From UMGS172 sp045587185 (lineage in GTDB: Bacteria > Bacillota > Clostridia > Oscillospirales > Acutalibacteraceae), in contig JAZNBS010000046.1 in the NCBI GenBank assembly GCA_045587185.1, positions 1 through 25,028 of the forward strand: DNA of 25,028 nt. Direction: 5' to 3'. Shown here one piece after another: positions 9,191 through 17,826 of the stretch. Under the pieces are notes generated by a model. That model did no database searches. It was not told the DNA's origin and saw only the letters and a list, made by a program, of their open reading frames with translations. The first letter of the stretch is position 1, and every line of letters begins with the position of its first letter. Position numbers and translations under genes: made by a program.

Positions 9191-9230
9191 AACAATCCCC
9201 TCTTGCTTTAACAAGAGGGGATTGTTTTGT
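9191..9230 (+). terminator. Rho-independent terminator of the polysaccharide operon
   Basis: A perfect 15-bp stem, AACAATCCCCTCTTG (9191-9205) with its complement at 9212-9226, encloses a six-nt loop and runs into TTTTGTT. It lies 12 nt after the mutase stop codon. The core is G+C rich and the flank T rich, a classical intrinsic terminator. The rest of 9231-9362 is A+T rich, with an A-tract near 9310-9355 and no gene that I can support. Confidence 0.92.
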
Positions 9231-9362
9231 TACAGATACCGTCGTCGGTTTATCCGCTCTAACCTAAGGAATTGTGACAAGCATCACACAGGTAGATAAG
9301 GCGGTTATTTTTCAGTATATAAAAAATTTGAAAAAATTTCAAAAAAAAATCACAAAAACCTC

Positions 9363-9391
9363 TTGACAAACTTGCTTTAAAGTGTTAAAGT
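9363..9391 (+). promoter_or_regulatory. Promoter of the symporter gene
   Basis: TTGACA (9363-9368), a 17-nt spacer and TAAAGT (9386-9391) form a promoter with a perfect -35 and a weak -10. A poor -10 fits a gene that needs an activator, or whose promoter shape is set by the repeats that overlap it. The symporter ATG is 54 nt downstream of the -10. Confidence 0.6.
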
Positions 9392-9422
9392 TTAAAGCAA
9401 CAAAGCGATTTGATGCTTTAAA
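9373..9422 (+). promoter_or_regulatory. Candidate operator over the symporter promoter
   Basis: TGCTTTAAA (9373-9381) is repeated in inverse as TTTAAAGCA (9391-9399) with nine nt between, and again directly at 9414-9422. Within the palindrome TTAAAG occurs three times (9377, 9385, 9392) at eight- and seven-nt steps. The palindrome spans the spacer and -10 element, so a bound regulator would block or reshape RNA polymerase contact. No regulator gene is in the window. Confidence 0.5.
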
Positions 9423-9444
9423 CCAGAAAAGAGATGTTTTATAA

Positions 9445-11061
9445 ATGTTCAACTTATCAAACCTTTTATCCGTTTCACCGACAGTGTTGGTATCGGTGCC
9501 GATGCTTATCTGCTTCTTTGCATTGATGCTCATTGTCGGATTTGCCTGCCGAAAGCATTCGACCAACGTTGACGGCTTTGTGCTTGGCGGCCGAGCAGTG
9601 GGTCCGTGGCTGACCGCCTTTGCTTTCGGCACATCTTACTTCTCGGCCGTCATTTTTGTCGGTTATGCAGGTCAGTTCGGTTGGAACTTCGGTATGGCCT
9701 CAACATGGATAGGTCTTGGCAACGCATTCATTGGCTCGCTTCTTGCGTGGACGGTTCTCGGTCGCAGGACACGTGTTATGACCCAACATCTGGGTTCAAA
9801 AACGATGCCCGATTTCTTTGAAAAGCGATACGATTCCAAGAAACTAAAGGTCGTTGCGTCATTCATAGTTTTTGTGTTCCTCATTCCTTACACCTCATCG
9901 CTTTACAACGGTCTTTCTTCGCTTTTCAATAACGTTTTCAACATTCCTTACTGGGTAATTGTTGTGGGAATGGCAGTGCTCACAGGCATTTATGTTATTT
10001 TCGGCGGATATATGGCAACAGCGGTCAACGATTTCATCCAAGGTGTGATAATGTTGGTCGGTATCGTTGCGGTTGTTATATCGGTACTCAATCAGAACGG
10101 CGGTTTTACCGAGGCGGTAAAATCACTTGCCGAAAGTGAACATGCAGGCCACGAATATACTTCGATGTTCGGACCCAATCCGTTGTTCCTATTGTTTGTT
10201 GTTCTGCTCACGTCACTTGGCACTTGGGGATTGCCACAGATGGTTGGCAAGTTCTATTCCATAAAGGATGAGGGCGCCATCAAAAAAGGAACAATCATTT
10301 CCACAATCTTTGCCGTTGTGGTGGCAGGTGGATGCTACTTCCTTGGCGGTTTTGGAAAACTCTACTTCGAGGAAATGCAAGCGGCAGGTTTCACCTCGGC
10401 AGCAGGCACAAAGTTTGACAAGGTTATACCCACAATGCTTCAAAATCTGCCTGCGGTCATTGTTGCGCTCATCATAGTGCTTGTCCTCGCAGCATCTATG
10501 TCAACACTCTCATCACTTGTGCTGACATCATCATCCACCCTCACACTTGACGTTGTAAAACCTGCAATGGAAAAGAAGAGGGAGGTCTCGGACAAAAAGA
10601 GTGTTTTTATAATGCGATTATTCATCGTGTTCTTCGTTGCAATCTCGGCTGTAATTGCCATTCTCAAGGATACGATATGGGCGGATTCCGTGTTTATAGC
10701 GCAGATGATGGGCGTATCGTGGGGAGCGCTGGCGGGAGCGTTCCTGGCGCCGTTCTTATATGGACTGTACTGGAAAAAGACCACGCGTGCCGCTGTTGTT
10801 GCTAGTTTTATCTTCGGCACGGGACTTGAACTGATACAACTCTGCATCAGCGTTGGATGGCTCAATGTTGCCGACATTCCTGTCATAAACTTTATTTTCA
10901 CCAACTCTCTGTACTCAGGTGTGTTTGCAATGGTTGGCGGACTAATAATTGTGCCGATAGTAAGCCTTTTGACACAAAAAACCTTGCCCGAAAACGTCAA
11001 TGGAAAATTTGAGTGTTACGAACACAAGGTCGTGACCAATAAAAAGGATTCACTGGGATAA
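9445..11061 (+). CDS. Sodium:solute symporter (SSS family)
   Basis: This is a 538-residue secondary transporter with about thirteen hydrophobic helices, the usual length and topology for the SSS family (LeuT-like fold). Family marks include FVLGGRAVGPWLTAFAFG near residues 46-63, the GYAGQFGWNFG stretch, and GGYMATAVNDFIQGVIML around 187-204, which matches the conserved GG-x-A-x-x-x-D-x-x-Q-G pattern. It should couple Na+ entry to uptake of a small organic solute. It is closer in feel to the PutP/PanF side than to sugar carriers, but the substrate cannot be read from the sequence. It is a one-gene transcription unit between its own promoter and terminator. The ribosome binding site is weak (AAAGAGA, ending about 12 nt upstream). 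Confidence 0.9.
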   Translation: MFNLSNLLSVSPTVLVSVPMLICFFALMLIVGFACRKHSTNVDGFVLGGRAVGPWLTAFAFGTSYFSAVIFVGYAGQFGWNFGMASTWIGLGNAFIGSLLAWTVLGRRTRVMTQHLGSKTMPDFFEKRYDSKKLKVVASFIVFVFLIPYTSSLYNGLSSLFNNVFNIPYWVIVVGMAVLTGIYVIFGGYMATAVNDFIQGVIMLVGIVAVVISVLNQNGGFTEAVKSLAESEHAGHEYTSMFGPNPLFLLFVVLLTSLGTWGLPQMVGKFYSIKDEGAIKKGTIISTIFAVVVAGGCYFLGGFGKLYFEEMQAAGFTSAAGTKFDKVIPTMLQNLPAVIVALIIVLVLAASMSTLSSLVLTSSSTLTLDVVKPAMEKKREVSDKKSVFIMRLFIVFFVAISAVIAILKDTIWADSVFIAQMMGVSWGALAGAFLAPFLYGLYWKKTTRAAVVASFIFGTGLELIQLCISVGWLNVADIPVINFIFTNSLYSGVFAMVGGLIIVPIVSLLTQKTLPENVNGKFECYEHKVVTNKKDSLG

Positions 11062-11100
11062 ACCGGTTTCAGTATAAATTTTTCTCTGTACAATATTTTC

Positions 11101-11136
11101 AAAAACCGTGGTACGCTCAAGCGTGCCACGGTTTTT
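11101..11136 (+). terminator. Rho-independent terminator after the symporter gene
   Basis: AAAAACCGTGG-T-ACGC (11101-11116) pairs with GCGT-G-CCACGGTTTTT (11121-11136) around a TCAA loop, with one G-T wobble. A-rich and T-rich outer arms let it act in both directions. It follows the symporter stop by about 40 nt. The next 200 nt (11137-11344) are A+T rich, and I see no gene or confident signal in them. Confidence 0.9.
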
Positions 11137-11344
11137 GAACTTCTCTCCCAAATTTTAACAGTATACAGAGCATTTTTCAGTTTGAATTCATACCCCTTTG
11201 AAAATCCCGTCTAATCCTATGTAAAATAAGGGCATCTTGACAGACGTACGGTATAGTTTTGGAAAATATTGCATAAATAATCATAAAACCGACGCATAAA
11301 TGTCGAAATTATGGATAATTTGTTACAGAATGGTGCCGTTTTGG

Positions 11345-11373
11345 TTGACATCATTTTGCGCTTGTGCTATAAT
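11345..11373 (+). promoter_or_regulatory. Perfect-consensus promoter of the vWA-tubulin operon
   Basis: TTGACA (11345-11350), a 17-nt spacer and TATAAT (11368-11373) match the housekeeping consensus at every position. Transcription should start near 11380, giving a leader of about 108 nt before the ATG at 11488. A promoter this strong implies high basal transcription of the operon unless it is held down by a repressor or by the structured leader. Confidence 0.88.
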
Positions 11374-11396
11374 CGAGAGTATGAAAATGGGTATTT

Positions 11397-11461
11397 TGTA
11401 ATATTATGCACAAAAACTGCAAATTAAGTCGCATAAAGCGTGAATTTGGCATAATATTACA
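11397..11461 (+). promoter_or_regulatory. Nested hairpin in the 5' leader of the vWA-tubulin operon
   Basis: A perfect 13-bp inverted repeat, TGTAATATTATGC (11397-11409) and GCATAATATTACA (11449-11461), encloses a second pair CAAATT/AATTTG (11420-11425, 11443-11448). A third pair, CGC/GCG (11430-11432, 11438-11440), closes an ATAAA loop. Together they make about 22 base pairs in one imperfect stem with a ten-nt bulge on the 5' side. The structure starts about 17 nt after the predicted transcript start and ends 12 nt before the GAGGGGA ribosome binding site. It could protect the message, regulate translation, or, as DNA, form paired operator half-sites. It has no T-run, so it is not a terminator. 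Confidence 0.65.
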
Positions 11462-11487
11462 GTCGAATTTGAAGAGGGGATAGTTTG

Positions 11488-14088
11488 ATGGCAAAAAATT
11501 TAAGCGCGGCAGTATTCTTCAGACGTGTCTGTGCCGTTGTTGCCGTTATCGCACTGTTTGTGACGGGTCTTATATTGCCGACCTCCACTGCAAGTGCACA
11601 GGAATCGGTTTCAGATGTTTCGAGACTTATAAATGTTGTATATGATGACTCAAACAGTATGATCTGGAACACGGTAAAAGGCAAGAGGGTCAGTAACGAT
11701 GCGTGGTGTCAAGCCAAATACAGTCTTGAGGTTTTTTCCGCAATGATGCAGGCCGATGACGTGATGAACGTCTATTATATGAGCCAGTTTTACGGAAAAA
11801 GCCACCAAGCAGGTTTGAAAATTCAGCCTAAAATAAAAGGCCTTTCGGGCGAAGAGGCCAAGAAACAGGATAATATAAAAAATATCCACAACACGGTGAC
11901 CAACACTTCGGGCACGCCGTACAGTTCGATAACGGTTGCCTATGAGAATCTTAAGAAGGACGGCGGGAAATACACCGAGCGTTGGCTTGTGGTTATAACC
12001 GACGGTGACTCGTTTGCCGAGCGCAAAACGGGTAATGACCTTAATAAAACCTTTGCAAATGCTGATGAAGACGGAATAAAGGTTGTTTATCTTGCCATTC
12101 AGCAAAGTCAGGGAGGCAAGACGGTAAAGCCTTCCAACAGTAACGGTGTTACGGTTTATGATGCGATTGTTGACAACAAGGATGGTGCCAACGGTATTCT
12201 TGCTCAGGTAACGGGCATTTGCCAACAGATATTCCAGCGTCCGTCGGTTGCTTCCAATACAGGCAAGTTTGACCTTAGCATTCCTGTAAGTGAGGTTGTG
12301 GTTTTTGCTCAGGGTTCAAACGTCAGTATCGGTGATTTGACAGGTGCCAAAAAATCGGTTACTTCGGCCAAGATGTCTGCAGACGATAAAAAATATGCCA
12401 CCGCTAACGGTGACAGTAAGCCGTATGTAATAACCACCGACCTTGCGGGAACGGTTGCTACGTTTACCCCAAGTTCAGGTGAGTATCTTGATGCGGGCAG
12501 TTACAACATAAATGTTACGGCAGATGAATATGTTATATATTATAAGCCCTGCCTTGATGTTATCCTTAAAATCAAGGATGCACAGGGAAATGTTATTACC
12601 GATGAGGTCATCCCAACTGGACAGTATGCCGCTGAATATTGGCTGACCTACCCCAAGTCACATCCGAGATACGGTGAGAAGATTAGCACAAACCTTTTCG
12701 ACGTTGATTATACGCTTTATGTTAAGGGTGATGACGGACGTAAGCAGGTAGCCACCTCAAACACCATTATGCTCGATGTCGGCAAGAGGGTAGAGGTTTC
12801 GGTCACTGCCAACTATCTGAACTATATTTCTTCGGACAAATCCCTGATTTTTGCAGTTGAGGACTTTACGGTTGAGGAACTGGGTGTTGAACTTGAATAT
12901 CTTCAGGAAAAATACATCCTTTCCAGACTCAAGACCGAAAATGAAGGTATTATTGTAAAGGTCAATAAGAACGGTTCGCCGCTTACAGGTGATGAATGGA
13001 ACCGTTGCGGCCTTGAGATGGTTGCCGAGGGTGTTGATTTTGAGATCAAGAAGAACAGTGACAGCACGTTCCTTGTCAAACCTACATACAAAAATAACGA
13101 CCGCGCTTCCACAGCCACGGGAAATATTGGATTTCAGGCGGTTGCCACCATATCCGATGGCAGAAAACCCACCCACAAGGGTTCGGCTTCGGGAAGCATC
13201 AATATCTATGACGATATTACGGCAGTAAAGTTAGGTGTTAAAGTAACCCAAATTCCCGACGGGCTCAAGAGCGTCGGTTTCAATGAGTCCAAGCCCTATA
13301 TAACCGTCAGGGTTGACTGGGCGGGCAATCCTTTGACCAAAGAGCAGTATGACGCACTTAAACTTGATGTTAAGGTTAATGATGTCGAGATGGTTGAAGT
13401 TAACGGCGAAAAGCGTCCGATACTTGAAGCCACAAGGATAGAACTTGACCCGTTTACCGAGGGTCAGCACACCACCGCTAAGGTTTATTTCACCGCCAAC
13501 GGAAGTGAGTCCGAACAGCGGAAAAACCTTGACGACAATGACGAGTTTACAGTTTCGGCAACCATTGAGCGTGAGGGCCTTACCTCCAAGGGTAAGTGTG
13601 AGGGCGACCTTGATATAAGCAGAGTGTATACCGCGTTTGAAATAGCATTGTTCATTGCGTTCATTATCCTCATCCTGCTTTATCTGCCACCCATCAAACG
13701 CTATTTGCCGTGGAAGGTTGTTTACGAAGGCAAGAACCACGGACGTTGGGAGCCTTATTCCATTCATCCTTACTTCAACTTTAAAGCACTGGTGACGCTT
13801 ATATGCCCTATTATCAACGTCCGAAGCGACTTGAAGGTTGAATATACTCAAAGAAATCTTCCCTGTGAAGAGGTTATTTCGGTTGTTGCCAAGCGTGACT
13901 GGAAACTTTTCCAACTTGGACGTGACCGTCATTTGCAGGTTACAAATAAAGAGGTGCTTGACGGAAATATGATGTATATTGACGCATCAAATGCCCGCAA
14001 CGCACGCGAAACACTGAGAACCAAATCCTCAAGACTGTGCCTCAGATCAACAGAGGTCATACGCTTCACTTCGCGTATGAAATTTTAA
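11488..14088 (+). CDS. Secreted, membrane-anchored von Willebrand A domain protein
   Basis: This 866-residue protein starts with a signal peptide: basic RR at 12-13, a hydrophobic core to about residue 30, and an ASA-QE cleavage site after residue 37. A vWA domain follows (about 45-235). Its metal-ion-dependent adhesion site is intact: D53, S55 and S57 in DDSNS, a candidate T143, and D172 in TDGDS. Residues 250-710 look like repeated beta-rich, probably Ig-like modules. One transmembrane helix lies at about 716-737 and a basic 130-residue cytoplasmic tail follows. The ATG at 11488 is chosen over the TTG at 11485 because GAGGGGA lies seven nt upstream. It likely binds a protein or polymer outside and signals through the tail to the cytoplasmic partners encoded next. 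Confidence 0.85.
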   Translation: MAKNLSAAVFFRRVCAVVAVIALFVTGLILPTSTASAQESVSDVSRLINVVYDDSNSMIWNTVKGKRVSNDAWCQAKYSLEVFSAMMQADDVMNVYYMSQFYGKSHQAGLKIQPKIKGLSGEEAKKQDNIKNIHNTVTNTSGTPYSSITVAYENLKKDGGKYTERWLVVITDGDSFAERKTGNDLNKTFANADEDGIKVVYLAIQQSQGGKTVKPSNSNGVTVYDAIVDNKDGANGILAQVTGICQQIFQRPSVASNTGKFDLSIPVSEVVVFAQGSNVSIGDLTGAKKSVTSAKMSADDKKYATANGDSKPYVITTDLAGTVATFTPSSGEYLDAGSYNINVTADEYVIYYKPCLDVILKIKDAQGNVITDEVIPTGQYAAEYWLTYPKSHPRYGEKISTNLFDVDYTLYVKGDDGRKQVATSNTIMLDVGKRVEVSVTANYLNYISSDKSLIFAVEDFTVEELGVELEYLQEKYILSRLKTENEGIIVKVNKNGSPLTGDEWNRCGLEMVAEGVDFEIKKNSDSTFLVKPTYKNNDRASTATGNIGFQAVATISDGRKPTHKGSASGSINIYDDITAVKLGVKVTQIPDGLKSVGFNESKPYITVRVDWAGNPLTKEQYDALKLDVKVNDVEMVEVNGEKRPILEATRIELDPFTEGQHTTAKVYFTANGSESEQRKNLDDNDEFTVSATIEREGLTSKGKCEGDLDISRVYTAFEIALFIAFIILILLYLPPIKRYLPWKVVYEGKNHGRWEPYSIHPYFNFKALVTLICPIINVRSDLKVEYTQRNLPCEEVISVVAKRDWKLFQLGRDRHLQVTNKEVLDGNMMYIDASNARNARETLRTKSSRLCLRSTEVIRFTSRMKF

Positions 14089-14136
14089 ACGGCTTTTATT
14101 TTGAGATATAATTTCACATAAAAAGGAGCATGAACC

Positions 14137-17100
14137 ATGGCAGAGAAAAATGTTAAGAAAACTAAAACCGTAGGCAAGATGCCTCCGACACTTCTTGTCG
14201 GTCTCGGCGGTACCGGTTGTGACATCGTTGGAAGAGTTTATAAACTTGCCAACGACGAGCAGAAGAAGTATATCCAGTTTGCCTTCCTCGATACCGATGC
14301 CAATGAATTGAGAGAGAGAAAGGCAGAGGCACCTTTTGCCCACACTGTTCAGACCTCTCGTAAAATCACTGTTGGACAGGCTTTGAGAAATGACCCCGAA
14401 GCCTATAACAACACATTCCCCATCAATCCCCAGTTGATGAACAAGCCGTTGACCGAAGGAGCAGGTCAGATCCGTGCCGTTTCCAAACTCGCATTTGATA
14501 TGTGTATCCGTGAGGGACGTCTTGACGGATTGCATGAGGCAATTAACAATCTTCAGAAACTGAACTGCGATGATATGGAGCAGTCCATCCGTGTTCTGGT
14601 TGTTTCTACCCTTGTCGGCGGTACCGGTTCAGGTATTCTGTTGCCCGTTTCAATGTATCTCAGAAATTATCTTGAGAACACCTGCCACAAGAAGCCTATC
14701 ATCCGTGGTTTCTGCCTGTTGCCTGACGTTTTCTTCGTCAGCAACGACAAGACCGAGGTTGAAAAGAGTAACCTCCGTACCAACGCTTATGCAACTTTAC
14801 GTGAAATCGACGCATTTATGCTCAAGGCAGACAGCAAGATGGATTCGGACATCCGTAAGCGTTTCGGTCTCAAGATGCCCCGTCCCGGCACTGTTGACCA
14901 GTATGACGATTATATCCTTAATCCGTTGGATTATTGCTTCCTTTTCGATGCACAGAACACCAACGGTGAGACCCTTAACCGTTTTGATGAGTACAAACAG
15001 CACGCTGCTGACTGTATCTATGCATCTTCAGTAAGCCGTCTGCACAAGCGTCTTAACTCATCTGAGGACAATACCATTCTTGAACGTTGTGCCGAAAACG
15101 GACGTAACCGTTACTGCGGTACAGGTACTTCCAAGATTATTTATCCTTTTGAGGCAATCAGAGACTATATTGCTTTGAACTGGATGAGTCAGGCTATGAC
15201 TGATGACTGGCTCCGTTACGACAAGAAGGTCGAAATGGATAAGATTAAGCGTCAGAACAGCCGTGCAAAGGGCGTTATCCAGCCTCCTGTTGACTCCAGA
15301 GAGTCCTATGTTAACTATGTCGATTCCGATGTTAACGAAAAGAACTATTTCGGTTTTGCTATCACCGAAGAGTGCAGTGACCTCGATAAATCGGGTATCG
15401 AATTTACCCCGAGATGGGAGACCTATTATAAGCATCTGAGAAAGAAGATTGTTGATATCACCGCCGACTCTATTGATGTCGAAGAGGTAACAGGACGTAT
15501 TTCTTCTCTCCGTAGCCACGTTGAGAATAAGCGTTACGGTCAGTTCAAGAGCAATTTCCCCTCGGTTGCACATATGCTTAAACTTCTCTATCAGAGAACC
15601 AGAAAGCAGGCTGAGAACAAGTCTTCCTTTGTTGCTGACGCAATGTTCTCGGTTGACAACTTCAATATTGCATTAGCCGACCATATTGAACATTGGTTGG
15701 TTAAGGACGGCGTGCCCATCCACCCCAACTCTGCAAGATACTTCCTGTATCAACTTGAAAAGGACCTCAGAGAGGATCTCCGCAAACTTGAGACACCTGT
15801 TGACGAGTCCGATAACGCAAGCCTTGACGCAGGCGGTTATGACGAGGAAGACGGATTCAGCATGGATTCCTCATTCCCCGAAATTGAGAAGTTTGTTTCT
15901 GAGTTCTTCACCGTTGAAGACTATGTAATGGCAGGCGATGAGAGTGGCAGAAGAGTTAATATTATTCAGTATGCCAACAGTCTCAAGACCTCCAAGTTCG
16001 GCGGAAACTTTGCAAACGCTGCAAATGAAATCCTTATCAACTGCCAAGACTACATTGATAAAATCAATGAGTATTATCAGGCATTTTTGAGGGTTGCAAT
16101 CTTGCGTCAGGCCATTGAGTTTATTGATAGTCTCTGCAAGAACTACGAGTATTTCTACACCATGCTCGAAACCGAGATTAAGAATCTCTCCCGCAGAGTT
16201 GACCAGATCGAGGAGACCTATCAGAACCGCAACGGCAGCCCCATCAAGTATGTTCTCGGTTCCAAGAACAGCCTCAACTGTATGCTCCGTGACTGTCCGA
16301 ACGTCATTGATACCATTCAGTTGACCGAAGAATTCCGTAACAAGATTTTCGAGGTCATCTTCAAGAACTCAGGTGTTGACGCAACCGTTAATCAGAAGCA
16401 GCAACGTCAGGTAATTAAGCAACTTGTTTCCGAAGATATTATCGATTTCTGGAGAGACGCTGTTATTGACCAGTACGGCAGAAGAGTTGACATGGATGTT
16501 GTTGATGCACTTCTTAAGGAAGCAGAGTATGAAGAGGATTACTTCAGCTTTGACGAAAAGAAACGCTATGTTGAGCAGAAATACAGAGAGGCTCTCACTC
16601 TTTCTGCACCGTTTATCGACAAGCCTGCAGGTCAGCCTTATGAGATTATTGCCTGCGGTATGAGCAGTGAGATTGCCGATAAGAACAACCTTTCCAAGAT
16701 GGAAATAATGAAGATATTCGGCAACTACGAGAAAGATTCTCTGATGGACAGATATCAGATTCTCTTTATGACTGCACTTTACAATCTCCGCGTCTGCGAT
16801 CTGCAGAAGTTCGCACCCGGTGATGCCCATCCCGCAGATCCGTTGCCTATCGGCCAGTATTATAAGGATTACGTTGCCCGAATTGACAATATCCTGCCCG
16901 ATTCCGAGAAGTCAAATGTTATCACTCCTCACCTTGACAGAAGGTGGCACTTTGTCGGCTGTATGCCCGACCTCGATGACCGCAACGAGGAGAAATGTAT
17001 TAACGAAGCACAGAAAGCATTCTTTGCTGCATTTGCATTCGGTTATGTCAGGTTCTACCGTGACCAGTATAAGTTTGTTGATTCCAGAGGCGACTATATC

Positions 17101-17712
17101 AGTGATAAGATTATTGTTGCCGACGGTAAGTGCGACAAACTCCACGAGGTATATGATGCCATCCGTATCAGCCGCCCGTTGGTAAGAGATTTCCTTAAGA
17201 GATATGATGACAGTATTGCTGAGGAAAGTAGCGGAGTAGGTCTTGCTAATATGGATTATACCAACTGCAGACTGTATAAGGCTATGAAGTGTATGCACCT
17301 TTACAAGTTTGACAGAATCCCTGTTGTTAGTTATCTTGAACTGCCCTTGCTCTTCAAGGTATCGGTCGGTAACGGCGTATTCAACGATGATGATGCAGTT
17401 AATATGCTCCATAACTTTATTGACTATACCGACGAATACCTTATGAATTTCTACACTGACAATATTGTCCGTACGGAATACTTTGTTGATTGGTTGGATC
17501 AAGAGACTGTACTTATGCTTGACAACGTTGCAAAATATTATGACGACGATAACGAGCCCATTCTCCAGAATCCGTTTGCTGATATTTTGTTCTCGCGTCT
17601 TGTTAACAACATTATCGGCCGCTTCAGAACACTTGCACCTGTTTGCGACAAGGCAGGCAAGTGCGTTGAGAAGTATACCGAACTTTGGAACGAACTTTCC
17701 AAAATCAGATAA
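14137..17712 (+). CDS. Tubulin/FtsZ-superfamily large protein (Tubulin_2-like)
   Basis: This is a 1191-residue cytoplasmic protein. Its N-terminal domain has the layout of the tubulin superfamily: a first glycine loop LLVGLGGTGCD (19-29), LDTDANE (51-57) where the ribose-contact loop is expected, and the tubulin signature VGGTGSG (160-166) for nucleotide phosphates. FtsZ itself is about 350-400 residues, so roughly 800 further residues, helical and highly charged, form extra domains of unknown role. No membrane helix is visible. AAGGAG stands eight nt before the ATG, and the gene lies 48 nt after the vWA gene. By family it should bind GTP and may polymerise. Codon use looks more biased to AAG, ATC and CGT than in neighbours, hinting at abundant product. 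Confidence 0.85.
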   Translation: MAEKNVKKTKTVGKMPPTLLVGLGGTGCDIVGRVYKLANDEQKKYIQFAFLDTDANELRERKAEAPFAHTVQTSRKITVGQALRNDPEAYNNTFPINPQLMNKPLTEGAGQIRAVSKLAFDMCIREGRLDGLHEAINNLQKLNCDDMEQSIRVLVVSTLVGGTGSGILLPVSMYLRNYLENTCHKKPIIRGFCLLPDVFFVSNDKTEVEKSNLRTNAYATLREIDAFMLKADSKMDSDIRKRFGLKMPRPGTVDQYDDYILNPLDYCFLFDAQNTNGETLNRFDEYKQHAADCIYASSVSRLHKRLNSSEDNTILERCAENGRNRYCGTGTSKIIYPFEAIRDYIALNWMSQAMTDDWLRYDKKVEMDKIKRQNSRAKGVIQPPVDSRESYVNYVDSDVNEKNYFGFAITEECSDLDKSGIEFTPRWETYYKHLRKKIVDITADSIDVEEVTGRISSLRSHVENKRYGQFKSNFPSVAHMLKLLYQRTRKQAENKSSFVADAMFSVDNFNIALADHIEHWLVKDGVPIHPNSARYFLYQLEKDLREDLRKLETPVDESDNASLDAGGYDEEDGFSMDSSFPEIEKFVSEFFTVEDYVMAGDESGRRVNIIQYANSLKTSKFGGNFANAANEILINCQDYIDKINEYYQAFLRVAILRQAIEFIDSLCKNYEYFYTMLETEIKNLSRRVDQIEETYQNRNGSPIKYVLGSKNSLNCMLRDCPNVIDTIQLTEEFRNKIFEVIFKNSGVDATVNQKQQRQVIKQLVSEDIIDFWRDAVIDQYGRRVDMDVVDALLKEAEYEEDYFSFDEKKRYVEQKYREALTLSAPFIDKPAGQPYEIIACGMSSEIADKNNLSKMEIMKIFGNYEKDSLMDRYQILFMTALYNLRVCDLQKFAPGDAHPADPLPIGQYYKDYVARIDNILPDSEKSNVITPHLDRRWHFVGCMPDLDDRNEEKCINEAQKAFFAAFAFGYVRFYRDQYKFVDSRGDYISDKIIVADGKCDKLHEVYDAIRISRPLVRDFLKRYDDSIAEESSGVGLANMDYTNCRLYKAMKCMHLYKFDRIPVVSYLELPLLFKVSVGNGVFNDDDAVNMLHNFIDYTDEYLMNFYTDNIVRTEYFVDWLDQETVLMLDNVAKYYDDDNEPILQNPFADILFSRLVNNIIGRFRTLAPVCDKAGKCVEKYTELWNELSKIR

Positions 17713-17743
17713 ATTATCCTTTGTTGCATAAACTTTGGGTTTG

Positions 17744-17798
17744 CCCTCACGGCATTTTACGTGCCGTGAGGGGACTTGAAGTGCCGTGTGATACGGCA
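17744..17798 (+). promoter_or_regulatory. Tandem intercistronic hairpins before gene three of the operon
   Basis: CCCTCACGGCA (17744-17754) pairs perfectly with TGCCGTGAGGG (17762-17772) around a seven-nt loop. A second hairpin, TGCCGT (17782-17787) with ACGGCA (17793-17798), follows after nine nt. Because TGCCGT occurs twice, the ACGGCA arm could instead pair with the first copy, so alternative folds are possible. There is no T-run after the first stem (GGACTTG), so full termination is unlikely. Candidate roles are an RNA stability or processing block that separates expression of the first two genes from the last two, or a mild attenuator. Confidence 0.6.
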
Positions 17799-17826
17799 AA
17801 ATTCTGAAAAAAGGAGGTTCAAGCTG

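Noticed and set aside
11237..11257. TTGACA followed by TATAGT as a second promoter upstream of the vWA operon
   Set aside because: The two elements are only about nine nt apart. With a 17-nt spacer no -10-like hexamer is found. The perfect promoter at 11345 explains expression.
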